The notes: generated by a model from the sequence alone, not told the origin. DNA of 64,000 bases from Gordius sp. MW1 (GCA_964036665.1 OZ038530.1:4588001-4652000); one strand, 5' to 3'. Counted from the stretch's first letter, positions 10,525 to 23,055 are shown. Translations and numbers: made by a program.

Positions 10525-12122
10525 AAAACTCGGGCCTTCGGCCCTCGTGGGAAGGGGGAGGGGGGAAGGGAAGGGGGGAAGGGAAGAGGGGAAGGGAAGG
10601 GCGAACTCTTCTATACTATGTATAAAAGTAGCATATTTGCTATGCAATTTATGGGCGAGAAAGGTGAGAAGGGGCGAGAATGCCTATAGGGGGGTATTAA
10701 ATGCAAAATGATTAGTTAATTATTTATGCAAATATTTTGCACTCTCAGGGATTCGAACCCACATTAATAGAGGCATAGGCTTTTGTAGGGGCACAGGGAA
10801 CCATATAAGTAGAGGTGCCCTTGTAGAGGAGGGCATAGGGTAATTATCGATGTTAACCAATTCAAAAACGAAAATTAAAATTTCGATCACAATTGGCTAA
10901 TGGTCATTTTTTTAATGGTCAGTAGCCAGAACACTGTCAAAAAGTCATATTATCAATGGTATTATGAAGAACAATATATTAATTTAATTTAAAATAAAAT
11001 AAAATTTTTTGTCTCTCCCGGTATCGACCATTTAGAACGTTCGCCGGGATTAGAACCAACATTTACAGGCATAAGTCTTTGTAGGGGCACAGGGACCCAT
11101 ATCAGTAGAGGCATAGGCACTTCTAGGAAAGGGCATAGGGTAATTATCAATGTTAAGCTATTCAAAAACGAAAAATTAAAAATTTTTATTTGGCCAATGA
11201 ATTTTTTTCAATGAACAGTAGCCAGCGGAAGGTCAAAAAGGCATATTATCAATGGTATTAACAAGAACAAAATATTAATTTAATTTTAAAAAAAAATATA
11301 AATTTTTGTCCTCTCCGGGGATTGAACCCGAACCTTTAAATTACAAAGCTGGCGCCAATAACTTGGTCCCCTCCCCCTTGAGAGAATCCTGGGTACGCGC
11401 CAAAGCATGCCAACAAAACTAAATGCAAAAAAGAAAATTTAAGCATATAAAATAAGCTCAGATTTTAGAATATTTATGCTCGGTATAATAATAGCCTCGG
11501 TCATATTCGGTGGTACGAATAAAACAAGCATAGAGTCCAATTTCCTAGTAAATAATATTATGTTTTGTAACACAACATTTTAGTCTTATGGGATATTTAA
11601 GATTTTATATCTATGGTAAAAAAAGTGAACATATTTTCTATAAGTGCGACGCTATCATCATTTTTTTACACAGCGGCTGATCTTAATGCATCTCTACCAT
11701 CTCCTCCACTCCCGCCCCCTAATACACTAATGACGTATTGATTTTACAGGAGGGGGGGGAGAGAGGTTATTAATTGCTTGTTTTTAATTGATATTACTCG
11801 ATATTATAATTGCACGCGGCATTGAATTCGATATACGCACTGATTATTATTAATCAATATTTGTTATTTCTCTCCCCGATATTATTAATGGATGGGGCAT
11901 TGAATTCGATATACGCACTGATTATTATTAATCAATATTAACAAGAACAATAGAGGGGTGGGAAGAGGTATGGGGTTAAAGAGACCCTAGGCATTGACTT
12001 CGATACACGCACTGATTATTATTAATCAATAATAAGCGTTAAGCGTGTGAGATGTGTGCGTTACACGTTCGGTGCGTTACTTCGGAAAATGGAAAGCGAG
12101 CCCATAAATTGCATAGCAATTA
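10525..12122 (-). mobile_element. Helentron-like non-autonomous element, copy 1
   Basis: On the minus strand it begins TAATTGCTATGCAATTTATG at 12122 and ends with a CT-rich tract, the hairpin GGGCCGAAGGCCC and GAGTT at 10525. An inverted copy of the start (GCCCATAAATTGCATAGCAA) lies just inside the 3' end near 10655. The interior carries tRNA-like tails (TTCGAACCCACATTAATAG near 10750; ATTGAACCCGAACCTTTAAA near 11320), the 'aggcataggc...cacaggg' repeat, and units of the GGTCAGTAGCCAG minisatellite. There is no coding capacity. Confidence 0.65.
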
Positions 12123-12200
12123 ATTTAGTAATCAAAATCTATGGAATCAATTAATTTCATAAATCGCACTTTAATTTGTCGATTAAATTTTAAACACCCT

Positions 12201-12355
12201 CATGGGAGTAGCCAGGAAATTGAAATTAGACGTGGGCAATAATGATTAAGAGACCATTTTTTAAGTTTTAGCCATAATTTGATAAAATATCTAAGATTTT
12301 TTGGATTTAAATAAGGGCATCCGCCCGTCTCTGCCACCCCCTGGCTACGCCCATG
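12201..12355. mobile_element. hAT MITE of the CATGGGCGTAGCCAGG family
   Basis: Termini are CATGGGAGTAGCCAGG and CCTGGCTACGCCCATG. The flanking 8-mers (AACACCCT/CACACCGC) agree at only five positions, so the TSD has decayed. Other family members at 37901, 50717 and 58676 have clear 8-bp TSDs, which supports a hAT origin. Confidence 0.65.
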
Positions 12356-12439
12356 CACACCGCAATTTTTCTTACTCTCGCGTTGGATACCAAAATTTGA
12401 AACATGTTCAAAAGGGATTCGGTTAAAAGAATTTAACGC

Positions 12440-12585
12440 TTTCGTGTAGGGCCGGGTCGGGTTGAAAATTTTAAAATGCATTCGGGTCGGGTTTGGGTTA
12501 AAATTTTTAAAATGATTTCGGGTCGGGTTTGGGTTGAAAAATTAAAAAAAAATTGGGTCGGGTTCGGGTTGAAAAAAGTGACTTT
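12440..12585. mobile_element. hAT-like end with CGGGTCGGGTT subterminal array
   Basis: Several spaced copies of CGGGTCGGGTT(T/C)GGGTT follow TGTAGGGCCGGGTCGGG near 12447. The array resembles the word arrays inside the complete hAT elements of this window. Related ACCCGACC arrays occur at about 51295-51465 and 55645-55675. The second terminus was not found. Confidence 0.4.
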
Positions 12586-12716
12586 CTAACTCATGAGACT
12601 GTTGATGTCTCAGATGAAAATGCTCGAGAGGCGAAGGGGTAGTAGCAAAAAGTAATTCATAGCTGAGCTGTGTGCCTGAGCATGAGCAGCATTATAAGTT
12701 AACTAACCGATTTAAA

Positions 12717-12760
12717 ATGCTATGAGCAAGCAGTTTATCTAAACTGCTCATAGCATCTCA
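12717..12760. repeat. Hairpin-forming inverted repeat
   Basis: TGCTATGAGCA...CAGTTTA is followed after a 2-nt loop by TAAACTG...CTCATAGCA. The stem is about 16 bp with a small bulge. There is no gene nearby. It may be the remnant of a foldback element. Confidence 0.5.
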
Positions 12761-13411
12761 TCTATTCTAATGTGATAATTAAAGCGTGCGATGAAATACA
12801 GCGTGTTTTGTTTTATTACATTCTGTTGTTCAACACATTATAATTATGGCTATTTGCATAGGCGTAAATAGTATTTCCTCAAGAGGGGGGGGGGAAGGGG
12901 TTATAAAATTTACAAGGTCACATTTTTTTGTAATTATTTTTTTGGATAAAAATGTCTTGTTTCCAAAAAGTTTAAAGTGACTATACAATGTAAAAATTAT
13001 ATAAATTGAAAATCATGGGAGGAGTTCTAATCGGAAAACCACCCCTCCCTATGCCAATGGCTATTTGTTATGAATTTATATTTTTTAGAACGAATTTTTT
13101 TTGCAATTATCTTTATATATGGCTAAAATAGATTTAATGATATTAAAATTTATTTTTTATACACGCCAAAAATTTGTTTTAATTATAAATTTTTGAATTT
13201 TCTGTCTCACCCAGGTGGTAATCATTTTTGACAATTTTAATATGATTCAACTTTATATTTTTTCGTTTTTAAGAACAGGGTCAATGTTATAATTTTATTA
13301 ATGGCGCGAACTAATTTTTTTTCAATTTTCATTATATATAACTAAAATGATTTTTAAAATTTATTTTTTATAAATGGCGAAATTATGTTTTATTATACAA
13401 ATTTTTTTTTT
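12761..13411. repeat. AT-rich direct repeat interrupted by the LINE
   Basis: Two diverged units of roughly 180 bp share AAAATTTATTTTTTATA and TTGCAATT/TTTCAATTTTCATTATATATAACTAAAA-type strings (about 13075-13190 and 13255-13400). A third relative follows the LINE at about 16490-16620. The LINE appears to have inserted into this tandem repeat. Confidence 0.45.
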
Positions 13412-16400
13412 GAACACTACCAACGACGGTCCCAAGTCCGTGAAAAAGTGGAGGGTTGGCGTCAGGTGGGAAACCGGCTGTAAAAAAACCTTTTCCAAAT
13501 TATGACAGTTTCTAATAATAAAGTGCAACAAAAGATAGCTAGGGCGTCCTCTCCAAACGACGCGCAGTGCATCATCCGCCCGTGCAATGCGAAAAATTTA
13601 CAAGGGTTACCGGACTCACAACGAAGGCGGTTAGGGAATCTAGTTGTGGACAAATTACGGGTAGCAAGCTGGAACGTGGGCACGCTGACGGGGAAAAGCA
13701 TTGAGGTCGCACAGATGCTCAAAAGAAGAAAGATACACAGGAAACGAGATGGAACGGAACAAAGGCACGAGAGCTAGGAGAGGGTTACAAGCTATTTTAC
13801 AGCGGGTCACCAACAGGTCGAAACGGGGTCGGTATCGTTCTCAGCGAATTCTTCAAGGACAAGGTTGTTGAAGTCAAAAGATGCTCAGATAGGTTGATGT
13901 GGGTTAAGATCGCAGATCAAGGTGGCCTCCTAACCGTTATTTGTGGCTACGCACCACAAAATGGGTGTTTGGAATCCGAAAAAGACACCTTCTTCGAATT
14001 ATTGAAAAAAGAAATACAAGGAATACGACAGGAGGAAAGGCTAATTATTGGGGCAGACTTCAACGCCCACGTGGGAAAAGATCGTCAAAATTACGAAAGA
14101 AATCATGGAAGGTATGGGCATGGCATGAAGAACAAGAGGAGATAGACTTCTACAAGAATGTCAAGCATATGACATGGCGATCGTTAACACTTATTTTCAG
14201 AAACGTGAAGAACATATCGTGACGTACAGAAGTGGGAAGCGGTTTAGTCAAATTGATTATCTGCTTATCCGACGAAGAGATTTAAGGACGATTAAGGACT
14301 ACAAAGTAATACCGGGAGAAGAAATCGCCAGGCAACATCGGCCACTGGTCATGAATCTTGAAAGAAGAATATTTCCCAAAGGGAGAAAAGTTTATGAGCC
14401 CCGAATTAGGTACGAAAGGCTTAAGGATATGACAACAAACGAAGAATACCATCAGAAAGCCTCTACGCTGTTTAATGCCAAGACTCTGGAACGGAACGTG
14501 AACGACAATTGGACAATGATCACCGCTCATCTAAAAGAAACGGCCATTCAGGTGTTAGGGCAGACCAAAGGAGACAAAGCGCTGAATAGAGAACTATGGT
14601 GGTGGGACTAATCCGTTAGAAACATCATCGAAACCAAGAAAGCGCTATATAAGCGGTGGCATATATCAAAAAAGTCGGAGGATCATCAAGATTATAAGGA
14701 GGCAAAAAGTTCTGCGAAGAAGGCGGTTGCCATAGCGAAAAATACGGCGTACACAGAGATGGCCAACAAACTCGATCAAAGAGGGGGTGACAAGCTTATG
14801 TACAAATTGGCCAAGATAAGGGAGAAGAAAGGTCGTGACGTCGGGGTACTTAAGGTAATCAAAAATTCAAAAGGTCACACATTATTTAAGCCAAAGGAGG
14901 TGTTGGAAAGGTGGAAAGGATATTTCAACGAGCTCATGAATGTTGTAAATGACAAAGAACCCCTTCCCGATATAGAGCCTAACATGAATATGGTCGAACT
15001 ATTTCAGGAAGAAGAAGTTAAGGTACAAATGAAAAAGATGCAAAAAGGAAAAACTAATGGACCAGACGAAATTCCGTTGGAAGCGTTGGTAGGGTGCAGG
15101 GAAGAAGGAATCACGACTATGACGAAGCTATTCAACAAGATATTGGCCGAAGAACGCATCCCTGATCAATGGAGACAAAGCACGATCATACCCATATTCA
15201 AAGGGAAAGGAGACCCTCAAGATTGTGGTAATTACAGAGGCATCAAGCTGACATGCCACTCCTTGAAACTGATGGAAAGAATCTTAGTAGCAAGGTTGAA
15301 GACGGAGGTGGACATATCGACTAACCAATTTGGTTTTGTGGCCGGTAAATCCACAATCGACCCAATCTTTGCGCTAAGACAAGTTATGGACAAGTATGGA
15401 GGGAAAAGAAGGAATCTACACATGGTCTTCATAGACTTGGAGAAAGCATATGACACGGTTCCCCGCGAATTGATTTGGTGGTGCTTGAGAAGACAGAGCA
15501 TCTCGGATGCATATGTACGGCTAATCAAAAACATTTATGAAGCCTCAACATCGTGCGTTCGAACGACAGTTGGAGAGTCTAAGCCCTTTCAGATCAATAT
15601 TGGTTTACACCAAGGTTCTGCCCTAAGTCCGTTTCTATTTAACGTTATTATAGACACGATAACGAGGGACTTACAGAAGCCACCCCCTTGGTGTATGCTA
15701 TATGCCGATGATATAGTATTATGCGAGGAAAAGAAGGATATCGTATTTAAAAAAGCCGATAAGTGGTCGAAACGTTTGGCTAGATATGGGCTCAAAGTCA
15801 ATGACCGAAAGACGGTATACATGGAGATGAACGCAGAAGGCACACAATCGATGAATGAACAATTGAAATTCCCAAGAGTTGACAAGTTTACGTACCTCGG
15901 CTCGATGATACATCAAGAGGGAGGTTGCGCGAAAGAAGTTAATGCAAGAATTCAGAAGGGATGGTTAAAATGGCGTAGCGTATCCGGTGTAATGTGTGAC
16001 AAGAAGATGCCAATATGGTTGAAGAGTAAAGCTTACAAATCTACCGTAAGACGGGTGTTACTCTACGGAAGTGAAGCATGGGCCTTGAACGCGACCCAAG
16101 AAAAACTATTACAAGCGACGGAAATGAGAATGATACGCTGGAGCTTGGGATACACAAAGTTGGACATATGACAAATGAAAGTCTTATAGAAAAAATGGGT
16201 ATTCAACCAGTTGCCGACTATATTAACGAAAATCGGCTAAGATGGTATGGGCATATCTTGAGAAGAAATGCGAGTGACGTCAATCGAATAGTACTAGACA
16301 TGGGAGTGCCGGAAAAAAGAGGAAGGTCGACCTCGTGGTACCTGGAAAGGACAAGTGGACAAAGTTATGCTCAATAAGAAGATTGATCCCAATATGGCTC

Positions 16401-16490
16401 TAACACGATCTAGATGGAAGAAACTGATAAAAAAAAACCACGAATGTGGGACCTACGAATTGATAAAGAAGAAGAAGATTCAAATATTTT
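13412..16490 (+). pseudogene. RTE-like LINE ('craniofacial development protein 2-like'), nearly full length
   Basis: A non-LTR retrotransposon with an N-terminal APE-type endonuclease and a reverse transcriptase. Endonuclease: RVASWNVGTLTGKS (from about 13660), GVGIVLSEFF, VICGYAPQNG, LIIGADFNAHVG, SQIDYLLIRR, with the final conserved His in QHRPL (about 14335). RT (14759-16171): NGPDEIP, YRGIKLTCHSLK, FGFVAGKSTID, VFIDLEKAYDTVPREL, GLHQGSALSPFLF, and catalytic YADD at about 15700. The C-terminal NRLRWYGHILRR follows in another frame. Breaks: a deletion near 13740 removing the VQET/RW part of the nuclease, a frameshift near 14140, a TAA at 14609-14611, a frameshift near 16165 and another near 16340. 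The RT core is intact over 470 codons, so decay is fairly recent, but no complete protein can be made. Confidence 0.88.
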
Positions 16491-16622
16491 TTTGACATTT
16501 TTAATATGGTTTTTTAAGCCAGGTTATAATGTAATAATTTTATTAAAGGTGTGAATTTATTTTTTTGCATTTTTGGCTAAAGATTTTGAAACTTATTGTT
16601 TAAAACATGGCAAAAATATTTT

Positions 16623-17411
16623 TAATTGCTATGCAATTTATGGGCTCGTTTTTGGTTGTCCGTCGTCCGTTGTCCACCAAGTTATTGGCGCCAGCTTTGT
16701 GACCTGGATATCCAGGGTTCAAGCCAGGGAGGGGACGAATTTTTTTTTAATTTTTTTTAATTAATATTTTGTTCTTGTTAATACCATTGATAATATGACT
16801 TTTTGACCGTCCGCTGGCTACTGACCGATGAAATATATTGATTTTCTAAACATAAAACACAACTTTTATTTGCTAAGCAATTTATGGTATTATTTCATTA
16901 TCTATATAAATAACATAAAAACTTCTACTATTTTAAAACCAGCACGGTGTGACGGGTTATAGCGCCGGCTTGTAAACAGATGCCTTTAATGATGTGGGTT
17001 CGAATCCCGGAGAGGGCAAAATTTTTATTTTTTTTTAAAATTAAATTAATATATTGTGCTTGTTAATAACAATGATATGACTTTTTGGCCGTCTGCTGGC
17101 TACTGACCAATGAAAAAAACGACCATTGGCCAAATAAATCGAAATTTTTTTTTCGTTTTTAAATTGGTTAACATTGATAATTACCCTATGCCCTCCCCTA
17201 CAAGGGCCTATAACTAATTAACTAATTATTTTACATTTAATACCCCCCTATAGGCATTCTCGCCCCTTCCCACCTTTCTCGCCCATAAATTGCATAGCAA
17301 ATATGCTACGTTTATACGGAGTATAGAAGAGTTCCCCCTTCCCTTGCCCCCTTCCCTTCCCCTACTCCCATTCCCCTCTTCCCCTTCCCACGAGGGCCGA
17401 AGGCCCGAGTT
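16623..17411 (+). mobile_element. Helentron-like non-autonomous element, copy 2 (short, complete)
   Basis: At 789 bp this is the simplest complete copy. It starts TAATTGCTATGCAATTTATG, then GGCTCGTTTTTGGTTGTCCG. The middle has two tRNA-like segments (ending TTCAAGCCAGGGAGGGGAC at about 16740 and TTCGAATCCCGGAGAGGGCA at about 17020) and two GGCTACTGACC repeat units. Near the 3' end is the inverted start GCCCATAAATTGCATAGCAA (17281-17300), then a pyrimidine-rich tract, the hairpin GGGCCGAAGGCCC and GAGTT. It encodes no protein. Confidence 0.7.
16939..17020 (+). repeat. tRNA-like segment in Helentron-like copy 2
   Basis: A box A-like stretch (GGGTTATAGCGCCGG) is followed about 45 nt later by a box B/T-loop-like GGGTTCGAATCCCG with a four-pair stem. 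The would-be acceptor strands do not pair, and the 5' end does not match the 3' AGAGGGC. It is therefore a tRNA-derived tail or SINE-like module, not a functional tRNA. Confidence 0.5.
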
Positions 17412-17842
17412 ATTTTATTTACATATATTTTATTTAGATGTCTTATATCTTTTTTTTATCAAATTAAAGTAATGACACCAAATCAGCATTATTATTTCAT
17501 TAAATTTCACCAAATAGACATATAAATTACAACTAATTTTATGTTAAATTAACATTTTTCCAAAGACTTTACACACATAATTTGTGTAATTGTATTGGAG
17601 GCATTGGTGGAATGTATTAAGCTTATCCCTTGTTGTGCTTGTTGCTCTGGTGTCAACTTAAAATTATAATATTATCTAACAAAATTATAAAATTACAGAT
17701 CTCTCCCGAGGAATTTGCGAAGAAATCTCTAAAATTGACTCATCTGTTAATGAATTTTGCCATAAATTTTTGGGTTAAGCGAAAGAATAACAACGTTTCA
17801 TGCTATGATAGATAGGGAAGAGGGGATAGGCGATATGTCACA
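17412..17842. other. Intergenic, nothing recognised
   Basis: AT-rich sequence between a Helentron-like copy and a Harbinger-like MITE, with no supportable gene. Confidence 0.3.
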
Positions 17843-17845
17843 TAA

Positions 17846-18107
17846 GGGCCCGTCTATACGATTCAACTTCAAGCGCCATATTATTGTTCGTCTAAATATG
17901 CGATATACATGTCGTGGAATCAACAATTTTAGTTTAGTTACCATATGAATATGCATTAATAAGCGTAATTAAAGAATAAATATTTGTTTTATGAGCAAAA
18001 ACACAAAAATAGAAAAAAATGACGCTATGCTCGTATTAAGACGCGGCTATGTTCTTACATGCATTCTTTTTTTTAATCTAGATTCAAAATCGCGTATTAA
18101 GACGCAC
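17846..18107. mobile_element. PIF/Harbinger-like MITE (262 bp, TSD TAA)
   Basis: The ends GGGCCCGTCTATACGATTCA and TGAATCGCGTATTAAGACGC-type are diverged inverted repeats (right end reads ...ATCGCGTATTAAGACGCACT). TAA flanks both sides (17843-17845, 18108-18110). It resembles the MITE at 6606-6878 in size, target and TIR motif (GTCTTAATA). Confidence 0.6.
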
Positions 18108-18111
18108 TAAG

Positions 18112-18154
18112 ATGTACATAAGACACAAGTAAATTACTTGTGTCTTATGTACAT
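18112..18154. repeat. Perfect 43-nt palindrome
   Basis: Arms of 21 nt (18112-18132 and 18134-18154) are exact reverse complements around a single A. The arm begins ATGTACATAAGACACAAG. It starts 1 bp after the TAA duplication of the Harbinger-like MITE. No gene is adjacent. Confidence 0.9.
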
Positions 18155-18214
18155 AACACATTTGCTGAGCAGATTAAATTCGATATGTCATATAATTAAC
18201 TAACACATTCGTTG

Positions 18215-18635
18215 AGCAAAATGGAACTACTTTTATTTAAAGTTGTAAACAAGCTAATATTCCTACTGCTTGAACTTGTATTTGCTGTTACAACTTAACC
18301 CCTCAAGCAATTTACCTCTTTTGATGACAAAGCTTATGCGTCCAAGCTTATATGCTATCTATGTGTTTACCTCCATGTCGGAGAATAACAGCAACTTTAC
18401 TACTATAGCTATCAGCAATTGCTCGTACAAAACTACTTTTATTTAAAGTTGTAAAAAGCTAATATTCCTACTGCTAGAGCTTGTTATTGCTGTTACAACA
18501 ACTTAACCCCTCAAGCATTTTACCCCTCCTAATGACAAAGCTCATGCGTCCAAGCAGAAGCACATATGCTAGCTATGTGTTTACGTCCAAGTAGGAGCAT
18601 AACAGCAACTTTATTACTATACTCATAAGGTAAAA
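18215..18635. repeat. Tandem duplication of about 205 bp
   Basis: Two direct copies share ACTACTTTTATTTAAAGTTG, AGCTAATATTCCTACTGCT, TTAACCCCTCAAGCA and ATAACAGCAACTTTA in the same order, at roughly 18219-18405 and 18430-18630. They differ by scattered substitutions. No coding content is seen. Confidence 0.8.
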
Positions 18636-18639
18636 GTAA

Positions 18640-20184
18640 AAAAAGTTTTTGTTCAGAAAAATTATTAATTTTTAAGAGGATAAACGGGTTTATAGGCCAA
18701 TAGTCGCCTAGACTAAATTTTGTATTCTGCGGATACAATTGTTTTAGTTCCTTATTTGAGACCAATTTAAGTTTCATTGTAAAGGGATATTTTCTCTATG
18801 AAAAGCGTCCAATAGTTAAATTTTCATATGCAATATAACATGGTAAATGATTTATTTGTACAAAAAATAGGGGTCGGGGCTAGTGGGAGAGGGCATATTC
18901 CTTTTATATTAAGTTCATAATGATAAATTACAAGATTTTTCCTATTGCAGAATCTGCCTTTTCTGCCTAAATTCAGGTTGTCATCTTGAACTTTTTATTA
19001 GTATTATGTAAAATATAAGCACATTACATTTGTATTCTCTGTTTTTTCATAAGGCAATCTTTTTATTGATAAGTTGGGATACACTAAACTATTTTATTCC
19101 CTGAATAAGGCTATAACTAGCCCCGAGCACTTTTAAAATTTATATGGTTTTTAATTTTTTATTAAACTGAATTCAAGAAAAAACTCTAAGCTTTTTTCTC
19201 ACTTTTTTTCATAACTGGAATACATTATCAAATATATTCAAATAAAAAAATTGAGTGATTTGATTTTTTGAAGTCATTTAGTCCCCGGACCCCTATATAA
19301 ATATTATTAACGAGTTCAAAAGATCGCCGTTGACCTTAATATGTAACAACGGCATAATTAGAGATGTTAAACTTTTTTGCGTTAGTTTAAACCCTTCAAT
19401 AAATTATTTGTTATTTTTTATGATTGAAAAAAATGTATCAGCATTTTCATTTCAATCTGTGTTAGTTAGCTTTAGGCTCATGTATTGTATTGTTAAATCA
19501 AGTGCTTACCTTTAATACTAGCAAGAATATATTCGAAACGAGGTTACTTTTCCTTCCAGAGTTTAACTAATATGCGCGTTTGCAATGGTTATATATTTGC
19601 GTTTGCCTTAGCCACTCACGCTATAATTTGGCAAACGAATCAGAAAATTTATTTCAGAAAATTATGCGCGAATAACAGATTATGAAGGCTGACTTTTACT
19701 CCCATCTCTGGTCAAATAACTATAGTAAGGCAACTTCCCCCCCCCCTTTTACTTTAACATTATGTTAATTTTATGCAGTTTATGCCAAAAATGTCAAAAT
19801 CGTTGTCTCAAATATTTTAAGAATGTCGGGTTTTTGCAAATTCTATTTTACAATGTTACTGTCTTGTCCTCATATAATTTTAAATGCCGAATATAAACTG
19901 CAAAGTTTTATGCTAATTATTTTCAATAATTTTGTTTGAAGTTTTCTGCTTCAGTTTTCCCTAATAAAATGATAAGTTCTGAATTTAATAAATCGAGTTT
20001 GTGAGATTTGTTAATTAATCTATTATTTTTTGTTAAAAATTTCCAAGTTATGCTTATTTTATTTTTTAAATACTAATTTTTTGTGATACAATTAATAAAT
20101 TAAATATTACATATTATTTTAAACCTTTTTAAAATTAAGGGTTCGACTTGGAGTTCGTTTCAGTACATGCCCTTAGTTTTGGGG
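18640..20184. other. Intergenic AT-rich region
   Basis: No gene, exon pair or element boundary could be supported. Short open stretches here have no recognisable similarity. Confidence 0.35.
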
Positions 20185-20981
20185 TAGGGGAGACAGGGAC
20201 CATACGTACCTCGGGGCTATACTTATCTTCTCAAATAATTTCCCTGTTATTAATTTGTACCCAGTCAAATTTATATACAAAATGTACTTTATAAAGGCGC
20301 ATTTCAGACTTAAAATTTTTTTGGAAAAAATTATATAGGGAAAAAGTTAGAGAGAAAATAAGGTTTTTCGGGGCTAAAAGCTCCTTTTTCTAATTTTTCT
20401 ATTTTGCTAATAACATTAAAACTATTTAATCTCTAAGCTCGAAACTAATTTTATGTAAAAACGTATGAATTTTTCTATAAAAATCTACTTGGAATAAATA
20501 ATTTTGTTGAGGATGACTATTTTAAAACAACTCGCAAAAAAATATTTTAGTCGTGAAGCTATTGAGAGCGGGGCTATAATTATCTCTAATTCATTCATAC
20601 ATTAAAAATGGTGCAAACTTACAAATGTAAAACAAATTTGTACGAGATAATGACATGAAAATAAACAAGTATTTATCAATATATGATTAAATTTGTTAAG
20701 GTTAGGTATTTGGCTTATCAAATAACAGTACAATTTAATTTATCAATGCCTATCATGGGTAGAATATGAATCAGCAGGTGCTGATTGGTTTTCATCTTTT
20801 ATTCAAAGACCTGATTTCATTAAGGACTTTAGAACCAACATGGTCTGGGTACGCCCATGTATATTTATATGCAATAAATTTAAAAAATAATTCCATTTCA
20901 TGATTGTCAAGTTTATGTGACACTTTTATATTAATAAAGCATTTAAATCAATGATTTCAACATAACAATCTCTGTAAAAAC

Positions 20982-22769
20982 TAGAGCTGTTAAAGGAACT
21001 AGTTCCAAGGAACTAGTTCCGGAACTAGTTCCTTTAAAAAAAAGGAACTAATAAGTTCCTTTTTAAAATGAGGAACTGGAACTAAGTCCTTTTTTCTCAA
21101 TTTATCGCAAAAGGAACTACTTACAAGTTCCTTTTAAGTTCCTTTTGCCAATTTCAATTTGCATTAAAATTTTTAATTAATTTATAATTTAAATATTATT
21201 TTATTTAGTATTTTATTCACGGTAGTGTTTGTTAAATAAATTTTTTGACTTATGGTAATTTATATAAAGTTCATTTATTTTTAATTTTTATCATATTCCT
21301 AGTAATAGTAAGTTTATAAATATTAAATATATAATCTTTTGATTTTAGATATGAGTGAGAGTGACATTACCATAATTAAACCTGAAAATATACCCTGGCC
21401 TTTATTTGAGGATATTTTTACGCTTATTCAAAAGGAGGCAAAATCAATAACTCTTGGATGCGAATTATGCTCTCCAAAAAATGATGAAGGTCTGGTTGGT
21501 CATAATCCCTTGGATTATGACTTTCTTCCTAAACATAGAAGGTGTGCTTGCCACACGTTGAATTTGATTGCTACAACTGATGTGACGAAATACATAAATA
21601 CCAATGAAAAGTATAAAAACTATGCTCATTGGTAGTGCACAAATGCCAGCAGTTGTGGAACTTGCAAGGTAGATCAACTTATGCTGCTGAGTGGATTAAA
21701 AAACAACTTGGTTGTTATTTTATATGTCGTGTTATTACAAGATGGAATTCCTTATATTATTTTATGAGGCACATAACTTCCATTATAAAGGGACAATTTG
21801 ATGGGTTACAAAGTGTATGTGACAAGCTGAATCTTCAAAAGTTCACATCACATGAATGTGATTTTATTGCAGAATATTACGATGTAAAATTTTATTTTAA
21901 TTTAAACATTAGCATTATTTTAAAATGGTTCTTAAAGGTCATGGAACCAATTGCAAAGGCAATTGAGTTTTTGGAAGGGCAAAACTATATGTATCTTGCA
22001 TATTATACCTTGACAATCACTCAAATATTAATGAAATTGAAGCTATGGGCTCTTTGAAATGGTGTAAGCCATTAAAAGATGCTGTTACTCTGTTATTATT
22101 TATAACGTCTAGTCTAGCTAATTAATAGATTTTTGGATCTTTTTAGCAAAGAAAATCTGTCGGCGGCTATTCTCCATCCTGCTTTTAAAACAGATTTGAA
22201 TTGGATTCGCAAAGAATGCGCTGGAACATGAAAGCAAATATTTTAGAGGATATTAATTTGTTAGTTCCTAAATCTCACTGGGCCTAATCAGGAATGGATT
22301 TTTTGAATTAAAAAATGCTGAAATGAATGAATCAATTGAACGTTTTTTGCTTTCTAATAACCGAAATTTAAGTCTTTTAGACAGTTTTCCCCGTTAAAAC
22401 TATTTATTAAATATAATACGCCATTACCATCAAGTGCCCCTGTGGAAAGATTATTTAGCTTGGGCAAAATTTTGGAGACAAGCGAACATGTCTTTTAGAT
22501 GACAACTTTAAAAATAATATTTTGTTAAAATCAAATAAACATTTATTACCTGATGATTTTTATAAATTGTAATATATAATATATTGGTTTTATGAATTAA
22601 TAAAAGATGTTTGTACATTTTTAAAAAAAATTTAAAAAAGGAACTTCAAAAGGAACTGGAACTAGTTCCTTTTTAAAATGAGGAATTAGGAACTGGAACT
22701 AGTTCCATTTTAGGCAAAGGAACTGGAACTTGACAAGTTCCTTTCTAAAAGGAACTTTTAACAGCTCTA
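20982..22769 (+). mobile_element. hAT element with GGAACTAGTTCC subterminal repeats, copy 1
   Basis: The TIR TAGAGCTGTTAAA...GGAACT is inverted at the other end (...TTTTAACAGCTCTA). The perfect 8-bp TSD GTAAAAAC flanks it (20974-20981, 22770-22777). Subterminal arrays of (A/T)GGAACTAGTTCC cover about 170 bp at each end. The interior holds a decayed hAT transposase. A second copy in reverse orientation is at 25803-31121. Confidence 0.9.
21351..22500 (+). pseudogene. hAT transposase, decayed
   Basis: It starts MSESDITII and runs through a zinc/RNase-H region (RRCACHTLNLIATTDV is typical of hAT transposases), then TRWNSLYYFMRHITSI and a long helical region. It ends in the hATC dimerisation motif [18 protein letters not shown] near 22430. 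The frame shifts near 21630, and several stops follow 22055. An acceptor-like TTTTAG precedes the ATG. It is not functional. Confidence 0.85.
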
Positions 22770-22784
22770 GTAAAAACACATTTA

Positions 22785-23055
22785 CCTTATAAATTTGTTT
22801 ATGAAGCTTTATAAGCTATAAAAGACAAACTTAATATTTAACATTATTATAAATTATCATAAGAAACTTTATAAGCTATAAAAGACAAACGTTTAATATC
22901 TAGCAATATTATAAATAGCAATATTATAATTTATTATATGAAACTTTTTAGCTTTAAAAAACAAACTTATAATATTATAGCAATTATAAATTATTGTATG
23001 AAACTATATTTTATGGAAGATAAACTTTTACTATTTTAGCAATTATAAATTATTA
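22785..23055. repeat. About 65-bp tandem repeat, 4 diverged units
   Basis: Units share TGAAGCTTTATAAGCTATAA / AAAGACAAACTT and AGCAATTATAAATTATTAT in order. They lie inside the right half of the TA-flanked foldback element. No coding potential. Confidence 0.6.

Noticed and set aside
15232..15885. Minus-strand reading frames of 98-100 codons
   Set aside because: They are antisense shadows of the LINE reverse transcriptase.
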